64,000 nt of DNA from an uncultured Bacteroides sp. (GCA_947646015.1 CANSEY010000003.1:62001-126000); one strand, 5' to 3'; counted from the stretch's first letter, positions 29,508 through 38,202 are shown. A program made the numbers and translations. Notes: generated by a model from the sequence alone, not told the origin.

Positions 29508-31391
29508 ATGGAAAACAAAATCAACTTTTCTCCTCCCTCAACAAGAGAGGGGAAAGGTGTGAGGTTTTTACTCACTACCTTTTCAATATTGCTTTGTAGT
29601 CTGCAAGCTGTGGCACAATCTCTGCCACGTGTAGCTCCCGAGCAAGTGGGCATGGACTCTCATCGCCTGTTACATGCCGATGAAGCTATTCACCGGGCAA
29701 TCGATCACAAAGAAATACCGGGAGCCGTACTCGCTGTCATCCGTCATGGCAAAATGGCTTATCTCAAGGCTTATGGCAACAAACGAATCTATCCCAATGT
29801 AGAGCCGATGGAAATAAACACTGTTTTCGACATGGCTTCCTGCAGTAAATCTATGTCAACAGCTGTTTCGGTTATGATTCTGGTTGAACGAGGACAACTT
29901 CGTTTGCTCGATCGTGTCAGCTTTTACCTCCCCGACTTCCAGGAATGGCGGGGAGAAAACGGGGAGAAGAAGGATATTCGTATCATAGACCTTATGACAC
30001 ATACTTCAGGTCTCCCTCCTTATGCACCGGTATCCGAACTGCAGGAAAAATATGGTTCTCCCAACCCCAAAGGACTGATGGAGTATATTTCCACTTGCAA
30101 ACGTGAATTTAAACCTCAGACGAAATTTCAGTATAGTTGCCTTAATTACATCACTTTGCAACATATCATCGAAACCATTACCGGGCAAAGCTTGCGAGAC
30201 TTTGCAAAAGAAAATATCTTCGATATACTGGGAATGCAATACACGGATTATCTGCCTACCATACAACAGCAGGACGGAAAGTGGATCAATACGGTGGCCT
30301 GTCCCTGGATGGACCGGATTGCACCTACCGAAAAACAAAAAGACGGAAGCGTACTCTGCGGGCAAGTACACGATCCATTGGCACGTATCCTGAACGGAGG
30401 GATCTCCGGCAATGCAGGTATCTTCTCTAATGCAAATGACATTGGCATCCTCGCAGCCGCTCTTCTCAACGGAGGCGAATACAATGGTCACCGCATCCTC
30501 AGCCCGCTGGGAGTAAAAACCATGTGTACAGTTCCCCGTGAGCTAACCGCATTTGGCCGTACTCCGGGGTGGGATATTTTCTCTCCCTATGCCTCAAACA
30601 AGGGTGATCTTTTCAGTCCGAATACCTTTGGCCATACAGGATATACAGGAACTTCCATCATCATCGATCCGGACAACGACACGGCCGTCATTCTGCTGGT
30701 CAACGCTGTTCATCCGGAAGACCGGCATAGCATAGTCCGTCTCCGTTCGTTGGTAGCCAATGCAGTAGCCGCCTCTATCTGTCCTCCCGCACAGGTATAT
30801 ACAGATCATTATTACAAACGCTTCCTGCAATTTGAAACAGAAACACCCATCAGCCCCAAAGATATTGTGATGGTGGGCAACAGTCTCACGGAAAATGGTG
30901 GGAATTGGAGCAAGCGCCTAAATAAAAAAAACATAAGAAATCGGGGGATCATCGGTGACGAAGCATTGGGAATCTGTCAACGTCTTTTTCAGATCTTACC
31001 GGGGACTCCCCAAAAACTTTTCCTAATGGCCGGAATCAACGATGTGTCACACGACCTGAGCACCGATAGTGTAGTCAGTTTGATAACCAAAGTCATTGAG
31101 AAAATCCAAACCGAATCACCACGCACCAAACTCTATATACAGAGTCTTCTGCCTATCAACGAATCGTTCGGACGATATAAAACGATGACCGGGAAAACTG
31201 ACCTGATACCCGAAATTAACCGCAAACTTGAAGCACTTGCCAAAGAAAAGAAAATACCTTTTATCCACCTCTTTCCATTATTTACGGAGAAAAACAGCAA
31301 CGTGATGCGAAAAGAACTGACTACGGACGGATTACACCTGACAGAAGAGGGGTATAGAATCTGGAGTAAAGCACTGAAACGGTATCTGTAG
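29508..31391 (+). CDS. Exported beta-lactamase-family hydrolase fused to an SGNH (GDSL-like) esterase
   Basis: This 627-residue exported protein begins with a signal segment (FLLTTFSILLCSLQAVAQ); the ATG at 29508 is preferred over the in-frame TTG at 29502. Residues about 45-410 are a beta-lactamase/penicillin-binding fold with MASCSKSMS (SxxK), FQYSCLNY (YxN) and HTGYTGTS near its end. Residues about 445-627 are an SGNH hydrolase: MVGNSLTENG, GIIGDEALG, MAGINDVSHD and DGLHLTEEGY supply Ser, Gly, Asn and Asp/His. Bacillus AmiE, a beta-lactamase-fold amidase coded beside namZ and nagZ, is a useful parallel. A plausible role is removing the peptide and an O-acyl group from MurNAc. It is the last gene of the operon. 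Confidence 0.82.
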   Translation: MENKINFSPPSTREGKGVRFLLTTFSILLCSLQAVAQSLPRVAPEQVGMDSHRLLHADEAIHRAIDHKEIPGAVLAVIRHGKMAYLKAYGNKRIYPNVEPMEINTVFDMASCSKSMSTAVSVMILVERGQLRLLDRVSFYLPDFQEWRGENGEKKDIRIIDLMTHTSGLPPYAPVSELQEKYGSPNPKGLMEYISTCKREFKPQTKFQYSCLNYITLQHIIETITGQSLRDFAKENIFDILGMQYTDYLPTIQQQDGKWINTVACPWMDRIAPTEKQKDGSVLCGQVHDPLARILNGGISGNAGIFSNANDIGILAAALLNGGEYNGHRILSPLGVKTMCTVPRELTAFGRTPGWDIFSPYASNKGDLFSPNTFGHTGYTGTSIIIDPDNDTAVILLVNAVHPEDRHSIVRLRSLVANAVAASICPPAQVYTDHYYKRFLQFETETPISPKDIVMVGNSLTENGGNWSKRLNKKNIRNRGIIGDEALGICQRLFQILPGTPQKLFLMAGINDVSHDLSTDSVVSLITKVIEKIQTESPRTKLYIQSLLPINESFGRYKTMTGKTDLIPEINRKLEALAKEKKIPFIHLFPLFTEKNSNVMRKELTTDGLHLTEEGYRIWSKALKRYL

Positions 31392-31405
31392 CAGATACCG
31401 TTTCA
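31375..31405. terminator. Bidirectional terminator hairpin overlapping both convergent stop codons
   Basis: TGAAACGGTATCTG (31375-31388) and CAGATACCGTTTCA (31392-31405) are perfect 14-base arms around the 3-base loop TAG. The loop is the stop codon of the beta-lactamase/SGNH gene, and the last three bases of the right arm are the stop codon of the convergent crp gene. Confidence 0.8.
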
Positions 31406-32089
31406 GATATATTCTTTGAGTGCCGCCATATCTTCCAACGTCACTACTTTCTTATTGATCGAAATCAGCCCCTCTTTCATCATCTTATTTATCTCCTTCG
31501 AGAGTGCCGGACGCGTCACTCCCAGATATTCTGCCAATTGAACCTGATTGTGCTCCAGCAAGGCTGTATCCGGAGAAATCTTATGCTCCATAAAATAATA
31601 GACCAAACGGCTGCGCAGCATCTTATAAGACAGGATGCGCAGACGGGTAACCGTACATTTGTTGCAATTACCCGTCACACACAAGAAGCGATGCAACAAA
31701 TCGGGTACAGAACTAATCAATTTAAAAACGGAACTACGGGTAGCCATCAACAATACAGAATCTTCACTGGCAGTAAACGTAGCAGGTAAAAGATTCTTAT
31801 CACCAAACAAATGAGGAGTGGCAAAAGCACGGGGAGCACGAATATCTTCTACTTTTACCAGGTTTCCCGCCACATCGACAATATTAACCTCCAGTTCCCC
31901 TTTCAGTAGCACATATAAATGATTGCAATAGGTATCCTGCTTCAATACGATCTCTTTTCTGGCAACCTCGTACACCGAAAGTTCCAGCTCTTGTGGCAGC
32001 CGACGTTGCAAACTGTTATCCATATCCTTAAACAAAGATATCTGCCACAAAATCTTTTGATATTCGTCTGTAAACTCTACTTTTACCAC
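31403..32089 (-). CDS. Crp/Fnr-family transcriptional regulator
   Basis: This 228-residue DNA-binding protein has a cyclic-nucleotide-binding-like sensor domain (about 20-135, LKQDTYCNHLYVLLKGELEV), a dimer helix and a C-terminal winged helix-turn-helix (VQLAEYLGVTRPALSKEINK, about 180-200). A CNKC cluster at about 144-147 could bind a metal or cluster; the usual Fnr N-terminal cysteines are absent. It is the last gene of the minus-strand nrf block, 46 bases after the porin gene. It is the obvious candidate to bind the palindrome at 37611-37626 upstream of nrfH. The effector is unknown; nitrite or nitric oxide sensing, as with HcpR-like proteins, is possible. Confidence 0.9.
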   Translation of the reverse strand: MVKVEFTDEYQKILWQISLFKDMDNSLQRRLPQELELSVYEVARKEIVLKQDTYCNHLYVLLKGELEVNIVDVAGNLVKVEDIRAPRAFATPHLFGDKNLLPATFTASEDSVLLMATRSSVFKLISSVPDLLHRFLCVTGNCNKCTVTRLRILSYKMLRSRLVYYFMEHKISPDTALLEHNQVQLAEYLGVTRPALSKEINKMMKEGLISINKKVVTLEDMAALKEYI

Positions 32090-32135
32090 GATGCTTGTCT
32101 TTTGAGCAAAGATAGCATTTTCTCCCGTACCAATC

Positions 32136-33401
32136 TTACCACTTAGTAAATAAAATGCGTGGATTGATATTCAGTGTCAACCAGCCCCAGTCCTGCCAAC
32201 TTTTATGGTTGCCTCCCTTTACTATATCCATATACTTAGTTCCAAGCATAGTAGAATAACCGGCAGTCAGTTTTACGTCTTTCATCAAAGTATAATCTAC
32301 CTGCATATCCAATTCCGACCCCAGGCAGCGTCCTTCCTTACCATCTGTAGCCATAACGTCATATGTAGTAGAGAAGTGATGATAATTCAACGAGAAACTC
32401 AATTTCTTAGTCGGTTTAAAGTCTACGCTCAAAATCTTATCCCACAACCCCTTATTGTAAGCCGATGCATAGAAATAGTCCATACCTCCGTAAAATTTAT
32501 GATGTGTTCCATATAACGGGTCAAAAGTGCTCACTTTTTTACTATCGGGATCGCCGCTAAGATAGTCCGTACCCAGACTTACGCTCCACTTCGGATCAAT
32601 TTTATAACCGGCTTTCAAGCTAAACATATAAGCAGATACTTTCTTGTCAGCCTTATTCTTTCCGAACTGATAATAAGCGCTGCCATTGAACAGCCACGCT
32701 CCGGGCGTGTATACCCAATAAGTGCCCATTGTCTGCATATTAGCTGTTTTACCATTTCCCTCCGTACCCGTTTCAAATCCGGTATTCATAAAAAGCAGCG
32801 AAACAGTGAAATCTTTAGCCCAATGACCGTTATACCAAACCGTTTGCATCGTTTTATAAGGTTGCGCTCCGGAAGCATAATAAGTGCCTCCGTATGAACG
32901 GTTTTCATCATTCTGATTGAAAGCCAATATCAAATGCAACTTATGCAGTTTACTTTCATATCCCAATTTTAATGCATCGTGAAATCGCCCGGCCACATTC
33001 CAGTCCAGTCCGCCAAGCAGACGCTCATCATCATACGACAACGGTTGCCTTCCCAACTGCGCAAATAATCCTTTTGAGAAGTCAAGGCGAGCCCACGCTT
33101 CATGCAAAATAAACCTTCCATTCTTATCAATCTGAGGATCCTGCCCCCACACTCCTACGTGCTGTGCAGAAAGTCTCATCTGTAACCTGTCACGCTGATA
33201 CCCCAAAGAAAGCCGGGCACGCTCGTTAACAAAGAAAGTGGGTTCTTCTCCTTCCGGACGAGGATTCAATACTCCATTGCGGTATTCACCACGGGTACGT
33301 ATCTGTGCATCAATCGTAAACAGATTCTCTTTCTGTTGCTGTGCAAAGACAGACAGTGGGGCTAAAAGCACAACTGTCCAAAATAGATTTGTGATTCTCA
33401 T
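32136..33401 (-). CDS. Alginate-export-like outer-membrane beta-barrel protein
   Basis: This 421-residue protein has a signal peptide (MRITNLFWTVVLLAPLSVFA) and then alternating amphipathic strands, with a conserved HEAWARLDFSKGLFAQLGRQPLSYDDERLLGG stretch, quoted here only by its ends (HEAWARL and DDERLLGG), typical of the alginate_exp porin family. It ends in an aromatic-flanked strand (LNINPRILFTKW). Placed between ccsA and crp in the nrf block, it may let nitrite or another small anion cross the outer membrane. That is inference from position only. Confidence 0.82.
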   Translation of the reverse strand: MRITNLFWTVVLLAPLSVFAQQQKENLFTIDAQIRTRGEYRNGVLNPRPEGEEPTFFVNERARLSLGYQRDRLQMRLSAQHVGVWGQDPQIDKNGRFILHEAWARLDFSKGLFAQLGRQPLSYDDERLLGGLDWNVAGRFHDALKLGYESKLHKLHLILAFNQNDENRSYGGTYYASGAQPYKTMQTVWYNGHWAKDFTVSLLFMNTGFETGTEGNGKTANMQTMGTYWVYTPGAWLFNGSAYYQFGKNKADKKVSAYMFSLKAGYKIDPKWSVSLGTDYLSGDPDSKKVSTFDPLYGTHHKFYGGMDYFYASAYNKGLWDKILSVDFKPTKKLSFSLNYHHFSTTYDVMATDGKEGRCLGSELDMQVDYTLMKDVKLTAGYSTMLGTKYMDIVKGGNHKSWQDWGWLTLNINPRILFTKW

Positions 33402-33433
33402 AACTCGGTTCTAAATTAGTAGTTAACGATTTA

Positions 33434-34225
33434 TCAATTCAGATTATACGTATGTACGCTGGTCCCCTGTGCCGATGGCAGATAATTAATGCCATACCAG
33501 CACATCTGCAGTAATACGAAGCAAATGAGAAGTCCGACAAGCGCCGTACGCACTTTTTGCCTCCGGTTCATCCGAAAATGTATATAGCAAAGGTAACCGA
33601 GCCACGTAGCAGCCGCCCACGTTTCTTTGGGATCCCAACTCCAATAATGCCCCCAAGCTTCTTTTGCCCACAATGCACCAAACAACATTCCCAGCGTCAT
33701 AAATGCCAGTCCCACATTGACCAGATTGTCACACAGTTCCATCTCACGTTCTTCCGGAGTTTTCTTTTTGATCCAAAGCAGATAAACAGCCATGACAGCC
33801 GCCGCTCCCAACATAGCGTAAGCAAACATATAAACAATAACATGCGGTGCAAACCAAGGACTCTGCAGAGCAGGCATTAAAGTTTTATTGTGTATCTCAG
33901 GCTTAAACAGATTGATACAGACGAACACCAGCGAAAGAATAAAACTGAAACTCAAAATCCATTTATATCGCCAGCGGCTATACGTTATGATACCTGCCAA
34001 AGGTAAAAAGAAAGAGTACCACAAACGGGTTTCACCCATCGTACGCATCGGAGGCCGTTCCAGAGAGATCCACATCCCGAGAATGAAGGCAAAAAAGACA
34101 GCCAATCCCGCTAATGTAGCCGTATAGACCATCCATTGCCGCTTTCCTCTCCAGGCGGCAACCGCACCGATTCCCCAGCATAAAAGTGCTACAATGGCAA
34201 AAATCACAAATTGATCCCAACTCAT
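33434..34225 (-). CDS. ccsA: Cytochrome c biogenesis protein CcsA (haem handling)
   Basis: This 263-residue inner-membrane protein has about eight helices and the tryptophan-rich haem-binding motif WGHYWSWDPKETW (about residue 175), the signature of CcsA/CcmC. With the preceding ResB-like protein it forms the System II machine that moves haem out and attaches it to CxxCH sites, which NrfH and NrfA need. The ATG at 34225 overlaps the stop of the upstream gene by 4 bases. An in-frame ATG at 34318 lies inside that gene and is less likely. Confidence 0.92.
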   Translation of the reverse strand: MSWDQFVIFAIVALLCWGIGAVAAWRGKRQWMVYTATLAGLAVFFAFILGMWISLERPPMRTMGETRLWYSFFLPLAGIITYSRWRYKWILSFSFILSLVFVCINLFKPEIHNKTLMPALQSPWFAPHVIVYMFAYAMLGAAAVMAVYLLWIKKKTPEEREMELCDNLVNVGLAFMTLGMLFGALWAKEAWGHYWSWDPKETWAAATWLGYLCYIHFRMNRRQKVRTALVGLLICFVLLQMCWYGINYLPSAQGTSVHTYNLN

Positions 34226-35463
34226 GTGTTGTCCTCCTTTCTTTTCTGTGACAAGGCAAACAGGCAGACAGCTCCCGCTATCATCATCCAGATACCGGTA
34301 TAAACGACCGGCAACCATGGATCACGAACCAGTTCGAATACGCTGATATCACTCCAACGCCCTTTCGACTCGTCATAACTCAATTGATATATTTTCCACC
34401 CTTCCAACTCAAAAGGCTTATTCACCTCAATCGTAGCCGAATCACGGCATCCCGATTCCGTATAAACCTTGACTTCGGATGCAAAACGACGGGGTTCACG
34501 TTCCGGCATCACCAGACTGGTCTGATCGTCAAGCCGGATAGCTTTATAAGGAAACATAAAACTCCCGCAACTCACCCATCCTTCACGCTGCTGTCCTGTC
34601 TTATTATTCACAGCTTTCAGATAAACAGCATAAGTAGCCCCCATTGAATGAAATTCTACAAAATTCAACGTATCCTGAGTCGCTACACTGGCAGCCAGAG
34701 GTATTTTCTTCTCGATACCAATTTCCCAATCAAGCAATCGTCCGGTATGAAAATTTTCTTCAATCAACAGGTTTTCCGGTTTCTTTGACGGTAATGCCTC
34801 ACCTGTTTCATTATTTATCAGCATCAACTTCGGGGGGTATTCATCAATCGTAAAGTCCTGGAGTTCTATTGCCAGAGGTAACTCCCGCATTTTCTGGTTC
34901 TCGTCCAACGCGCGCCATTCTGCCTGTCCTGTTTTTGTAGTCATCCGCAAACGCTCCATATCGGCATTGCCCAAGATAGCACCGGTCAGTGCAAGGAACA
35001 GTCCCAAGTGATTCAATACAAAAGGAAAATCACACCAGCGGAAATGGTGTATCCTCCGAATTGTGGTCAGTCCCAACAAAGTGATCATCCAAAGGAACAA
35101 CAGCACAAACGAACATGCCGACAACATCTGCGAAAACCCCAGCCAGCTCTCAGCACCTAACAGAGGTACATCGGACTTCACTTGGCGAATCAGCCCCATC
35201 ACTACAGTCAGCATCGCGACTGATACCATAGATGAAACGGCAGCCTGGCAGCTTCCCATCCACCGGATGAAATAACTCTTTTGCGAAAAGGCGTAGATCA
35301 GTAACAAGATAACAAGATACAATACTCCCACGCACACATTCATAGGGTATGAAAGAATGGAAAGCTCACATTTTCCTATCGTTATTTGCAGGAAAGTGCC
35401 TGTAAGAAAGAGCCCGCCACAGATAGCGAACCCCTCTTTATATCCCCAAGGTTTCTGCCACAT
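34222..35463 (-). CDS. ccsB: ResB/CcsB-like cytochrome c biogenesis protein
   Basis: This 413-residue inner-membrane protein has four N-terminal hydrophobic helices, a large periplasmic beta-rich domain (about 165-370) and a last helix near the C-terminus (LPVVYTGIWMMIAGAVCLFA). That is the layout of ResB/CcsB proteins that work with CcsA in System II cytochrome c maturation. It begins 3 bases after the nrfA stop and overlaps ccsA, so all three are surely co-translated from one mRNA. Confidence 0.88.
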   Translation of the reverse strand: MWQKPWGYKEGFAICGGLFLTGTFLQITIGKCELSILSYPMNVCVGVLYLVILLLIYAFSQKSYFIRWMGSCQAAVSSMVSVAMLTVVMGLIRQVKSDVPLLGAESWLGFSQMLSACSFVLLFLWMITLLGLTTIRRIHHFRWCDFPFVLNHLGLFLALTGAILGNADMERLRMTTKTGQAEWRALDENQKMRELPLAIELQDFTIDEYPPKLMLINNETGEALPSKKPENLLIEENFHTGRLLDWEIGIEKKIPLAASVATQDTLNFVEFHSMGATYAVYLKAVNNKTGQQREGWVSCGSFMFPYKAIRLDDQTSLVMPEREPRRFASEVKVYTESGCRDSATIEVNKPFELEGWKIYQLSYDESKGRWSDISVFELVRDPWLPVVYTGIWMMIAGAVCLFALSQKRKEDNT

Positions 35464-35466
35464 AGT

Positions 35467-36948
35467 CTACAGTTTAGCCAGACGACCGTTGGCCCTCGCT
35501 TTCTCCAACCACTCAGGTACTATTGTTTTCAGGAATTTGTCTTTCGCCTTACGCTCCTTCTCCATATCCAGACCGATGTATTCCTGTGCTTTTTCCTTTG
35601 TCGAAATATCAGGCATCGGAACGTCAGCCGTGTAGCCGTGCTGAGCCAGTACTTTCGAAATAGCCAACCGGGCCTGCAAAGCCTTGTCAAGCCCATGCCC
35701 CAGAATACGTTGTATCTCTTGCGGAGCATGGAATGCGCCTCCATGCGAAGCTACTCCGAAATCCCATCTCCACTGAGCCTGGCGAATCAACTTTAATGCC
35801 TCTGCCATTTGGACATCTGTCGCACCCTTGTCCCATGCAAATTTAGCCTCAATATGTGCCTTAGCCAATTCCTGCTCCAAACGGCCGCGAATTTCGTTCG
35901 CTTTACGCTGGCGATCATATACATTATTTCTTAAAGTCTCTTCACTCTCCCTATGACACACCTGGCAAGTCCGGTCGATCATAGCCAACGGACTTTGAAT
36001 ATGGTGATCGCTGAACTTCATGCCTCCCTCACTTTTGTAGGGCATATGACAATCGGCACACGATACTCCGCGTTGGGCATGAATCCCCATCTGAGAAATT
36101 TCATAATCCGGATGCTGCGCTTTCAGTATACGGGCTTTGCTCAACGCATGTGTATAATCAGCGAAGTCGGCCTCATCATAGTAGGCTTCCATATCTTCTA
36201 CCGAGAATCCCTTATCCCAAGGGAAAGTCAGATATTTACCATCCCCCTTAAAATAGTACTCTACATGACATTGCGCACATACCAGCGAACGCATCTCCTG
36301 TGGAGTCGCTTTGTCTATATCTTTTCCCTGGCGGGCAAAAGCCTCTCGTAAAGCCGGACGGCTGATATGCAATTTCATATTTGTCGGTTCATGACAGTCT
36401 GCACAACCTATCGGATTGACAATCTCACTGCCGAAAGCTCCCCACTTGTTGTTATAAAACGAGTCCACTCCAATCGCCTCCATCATGCGAGGCACATCCG
36501 GACTCTTACAAGTCCAGCAGGTAGAAGGCTGCGGACCACTTTTATCATCCATCGGCGCACCGGTACGAAGTGAATGAGTAATGTCCTCAATGGCATGCAT
36601 GTGCCCCCGTGGAGTCGAGTAATCCTTTGAAAATGCATATCCGGCCCATAGCACCACCATCTCAGGGCGCTGTTCAAGCACATCTACCGCTTCATTGCCA
36701 TTAAACTCGCTTTTAAAATCGGTTTTTGCCGTTTCTTTCCACGTCTCGTACTGCCGGGGATAATTTTCTCCAAACACTTCGTTCCGGGCTTCTATTCCGG
36801 TAATCTCCACCCGTTTGTTATTGAAAACACTTACCGTTTCCGCCCTGCGCTCCATCAGTGAAGAGACTACAAGCCCGAGTACAAAAACGACTGCCATCGC
36901 TCCGCAGAACAACAGCCATCCCTGCCATGATTTCAGTTTCTTTTCCAT
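35467..36948 (-). CDS. nrfA: Ammonia-forming cytochrome c nitrite reductase
   Basis: This 493-residue periplasmic pentahaem enzyme reduces nitrite to ammonia with six electrons. The catalytic haem site is CWTCK (about 135), the lysine-ligated variant that marks NrfA. Four normal sites follow: CADCH, CAQCH, CADCH and CQVCH. A single N-terminal helix (about 10-30) anchors or exports it. Electrons come from NrfH, encoded just upstream. It allows anaerobic respiration or detoxification of nitrite in the gut. Confidence 0.97.
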   Translation of the reverse strand: MEKKLKSWQGWLLFCGAMAVVFVLGLVVSSLMERRAETVSVFNNKRVEITGIEARNEVFGENYPRQYETWKETAKTDFKSEFNGNEAVDVLEQRPEMVVLWAGYAFSKDYSTPRGHMHAIEDITHSLRTGAPMDDKSGPQPSTCWTCKSPDVPRMMEAIGVDSFYNNKWGAFGSEIVNPIGCADCHEPTNMKLHISRPALREAFARQGKDIDKATPQEMRSLVCAQCHVEYYFKGDGKYLTFPWDKGFSVEDMEAYYDEADFADYTHALSKARILKAQHPDYEISQMGIHAQRGVSCADCHMPYKSEGGMKFSDHHIQSPLAMIDRTCQVCHRESEETLRNNVYDRQRKANEIRGRLEQELAKAHIEAKFAWDKGATDVQMAEALKLIRQAQWRWDFGVASHGGAFHAPQEIQRILGHGLDKALQARLAISKVLAQHGYTADVPMPDISTKEKAQEYIGLDMEKERKAKDKFLKTIVPEWLEKARANGRLAKL

Positions 36949-36971
36949 AATTTGTTATCTTGATTTTTTAT

Positions 36972-37559
36972 TTATTCTATCATCTTTCTCAACCACTCCG
37001 GTGTGGGAGAATCCGGATAAGGTACTAATGCGTCAGGAGTGGAGGCAGCACTGTTGCTTCCGCCATGCGGTACGTCCCGATGACAGTCCCAACAAGCTTT
37101 CCCTTCACCTACCTGAGACATCATATAATCTATTCGTCCCGTATTTACAAATTCCGTATTCAGTTGTGTATGGCAACGAATGCAATTGTTCATAATCACC
37201 TCCGCACTCTCTTTATTGGCCCGAAGCACATCCTTCTCGCCCCGTGTCAGAAATACAGCAACGTGACGCATGCCATCCATTCCCTTGAACACCCATTTTT
37301 TCACAGGATTTTCGTGGGGAACATGACAGTCATTGCACGTAGCATTCCTGCTATGCGAACTATGGAACCAGGTTGCATAATAAGGTCCCATGATGTGACA
37401 GTTGACACAGGCAGCCGGATCATCGGTCAGATAGGTATGTGCCCGAAGCATATAAAGAAAAAAAGCTCCTCCACCTACAACCATCCCTAAAAATATGATT
37501 GCAAGTACTTTCCATTTATGGGAAGGAAGTAACCACTGGATATATTCTCTTATTTTCAT
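36972..37559 (-). CDS. nrfH: NrfH tetrahaem quinol dehydrogenase
   Basis: This 195-residue membrane-anchored cytochrome has one N-terminal helix (VLAIIFLGMVVGGGAFFLYM) and four haem sites: CVNCH, CNDCH, CIRCH and CWDCH. It takes electrons from menaquinol and passes them to NrfA. The ATG at 37559 (MKIREYIQWLLPSHKWK) fits the family; a longer in-frame ATG at 37652 would cover the promoter region. It is the first gene of the nrf block. Confidence 0.95.
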   Translation of the reverse strand: MKIREYIQWLLPSHKWKVLAIIFLGMVVGGGAFFLYMLRAHTYLTDDPAACVNCHIMGPYYATWFHSSHSRNATCNDCHVPHENPVKKWVFKGMDGMRHVAVFLTRGEKDVLRANKESAEVIMNNCIRCHTQLNTEFVNTGRIDYMMSQVGEGKACWDCHRDVPHGGSNSAASTPDALVPYPDSPTPEWLRKMIE

Positions 37560-37581
37560 AGTATACACGCTATGTTTTATG

Positions 37582-37589
37582 CAAAGAAA
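37582..37589 (-). promoter_or_regulatory. Probable -7 box of the nrfH promoter
   Basis: On the minus strand this reads TTTCTTTG, one mismatch from TAnnTTTG. Transcription would begin near 37575-37578, about 16-19 bases before the nrfH ATG. Confidence 0.5.
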
Positions 37590-37610
37590 AGGATTTTCAT
37601 TTATAAAAGA

Positions 37611-37626
37611 TGTAATCCAGATTACA
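37611..37626. promoter_or_regulatory. Candidate Crp/Fnr operator upstream of nrfH
   Basis: TGTAATCCAGATTACA has perfect 7-base arms around a 2-base centre, the size and form of Crp/Fnr half-sites. Its centre lies about 41-43 bases upstream of the predicted transcription start, the standard place for a class II activator. The likely protein is the Crp-family regulator at 31403-32089. Confidence 0.65.
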
Positions 37627-37713
37627 TTTGCCAAAGAAAACAATCCATGCAAAAAAAATCAAAAGAGAGACTTTACCTCACTCTTTTTGTTTCTTTCCTA
37701 ATCAGTCAGGACA

Positions 37714-38202
37714 TTATTGATCGGTCTTCTTGCATTTTCCTGATACGGATTCAATAATCAATTTTAAGACATGGGTACGATGAAAAGATTTCTCCATATA
37801 TTTCAACCCGATTTTTTTATCCTCGGGCGAATATTTATCGAGCAAAAGTTCTAATGCCATACGTTTCTCCGCTTCTTCTAACTGGCAAATCATAGTTCCG
37901 CTGATAACGATACTTTCATATTCGGTACTAAATTGATTGGAAATTATCCGAGTATGCCCTACCACACAGAACGATACCCGATTACATCCATTAAGGATAC
38001 GAAGTTCACGGCCTTCGGGAGCACAATGAAAATAGATAGACCTTTGTTTATCCCACACATAATTAATAGGAATGCCATAAGCATCTTCGTCGGGTAAGAC
38101 CATGGAAAGCACCCCGTATTCCCCGTTCTCAAGCAACATCATAGCTTCGTTTTCCGGTAAAAGGCGATCTTTCCGCCTGATTAGATCATTGATATATTCC
38201 AT
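37714..38202 (-). CDS. Nim-like pyridoxamine 5'-phosphate oxidase-family flavoprotein
   Basis: This 162-residue protein has the split-barrel flavin-binding fold of the PNPOx-like family: LENGEYGVLSMV, GIPINYVWDKQRSIYFHCAPEG and RVSFCVVG. The HCAPEG stretch is typical of NimA-type nitroimidazole-resistance proteins and their chromosomal relatives. Such relatives are common in Bacteroides and do not by themselves show drug resistance. It is a single gene divergent from nothing, lying between nrfH and the FKBP gene on the same strand. Confidence 0.82.
   Translation of the reverse strand: MEYINDLIRRKDRLLPENEAMMLLENGEYGVLSMVLPDEDAYGIPINYVWDKQRSIYFHCAPEGRELRILNGCNRVSFCVVGHTRIISNQFSTEYESIVISGTMICQLEEAEKRMALELLLDKYSPEDKKIGLKYMEKSFHRTHVLKLIIESVSGKCKKTDQ

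Noticed and set aside
37714-38202. A nitroimidazole-resistance (nim) gene
   Set aside because: The fold and HCAPEG motif agree with the wider family, but chromosomal relatives are common and nothing, such as an upstream IS promoter, suggests drug resistance.
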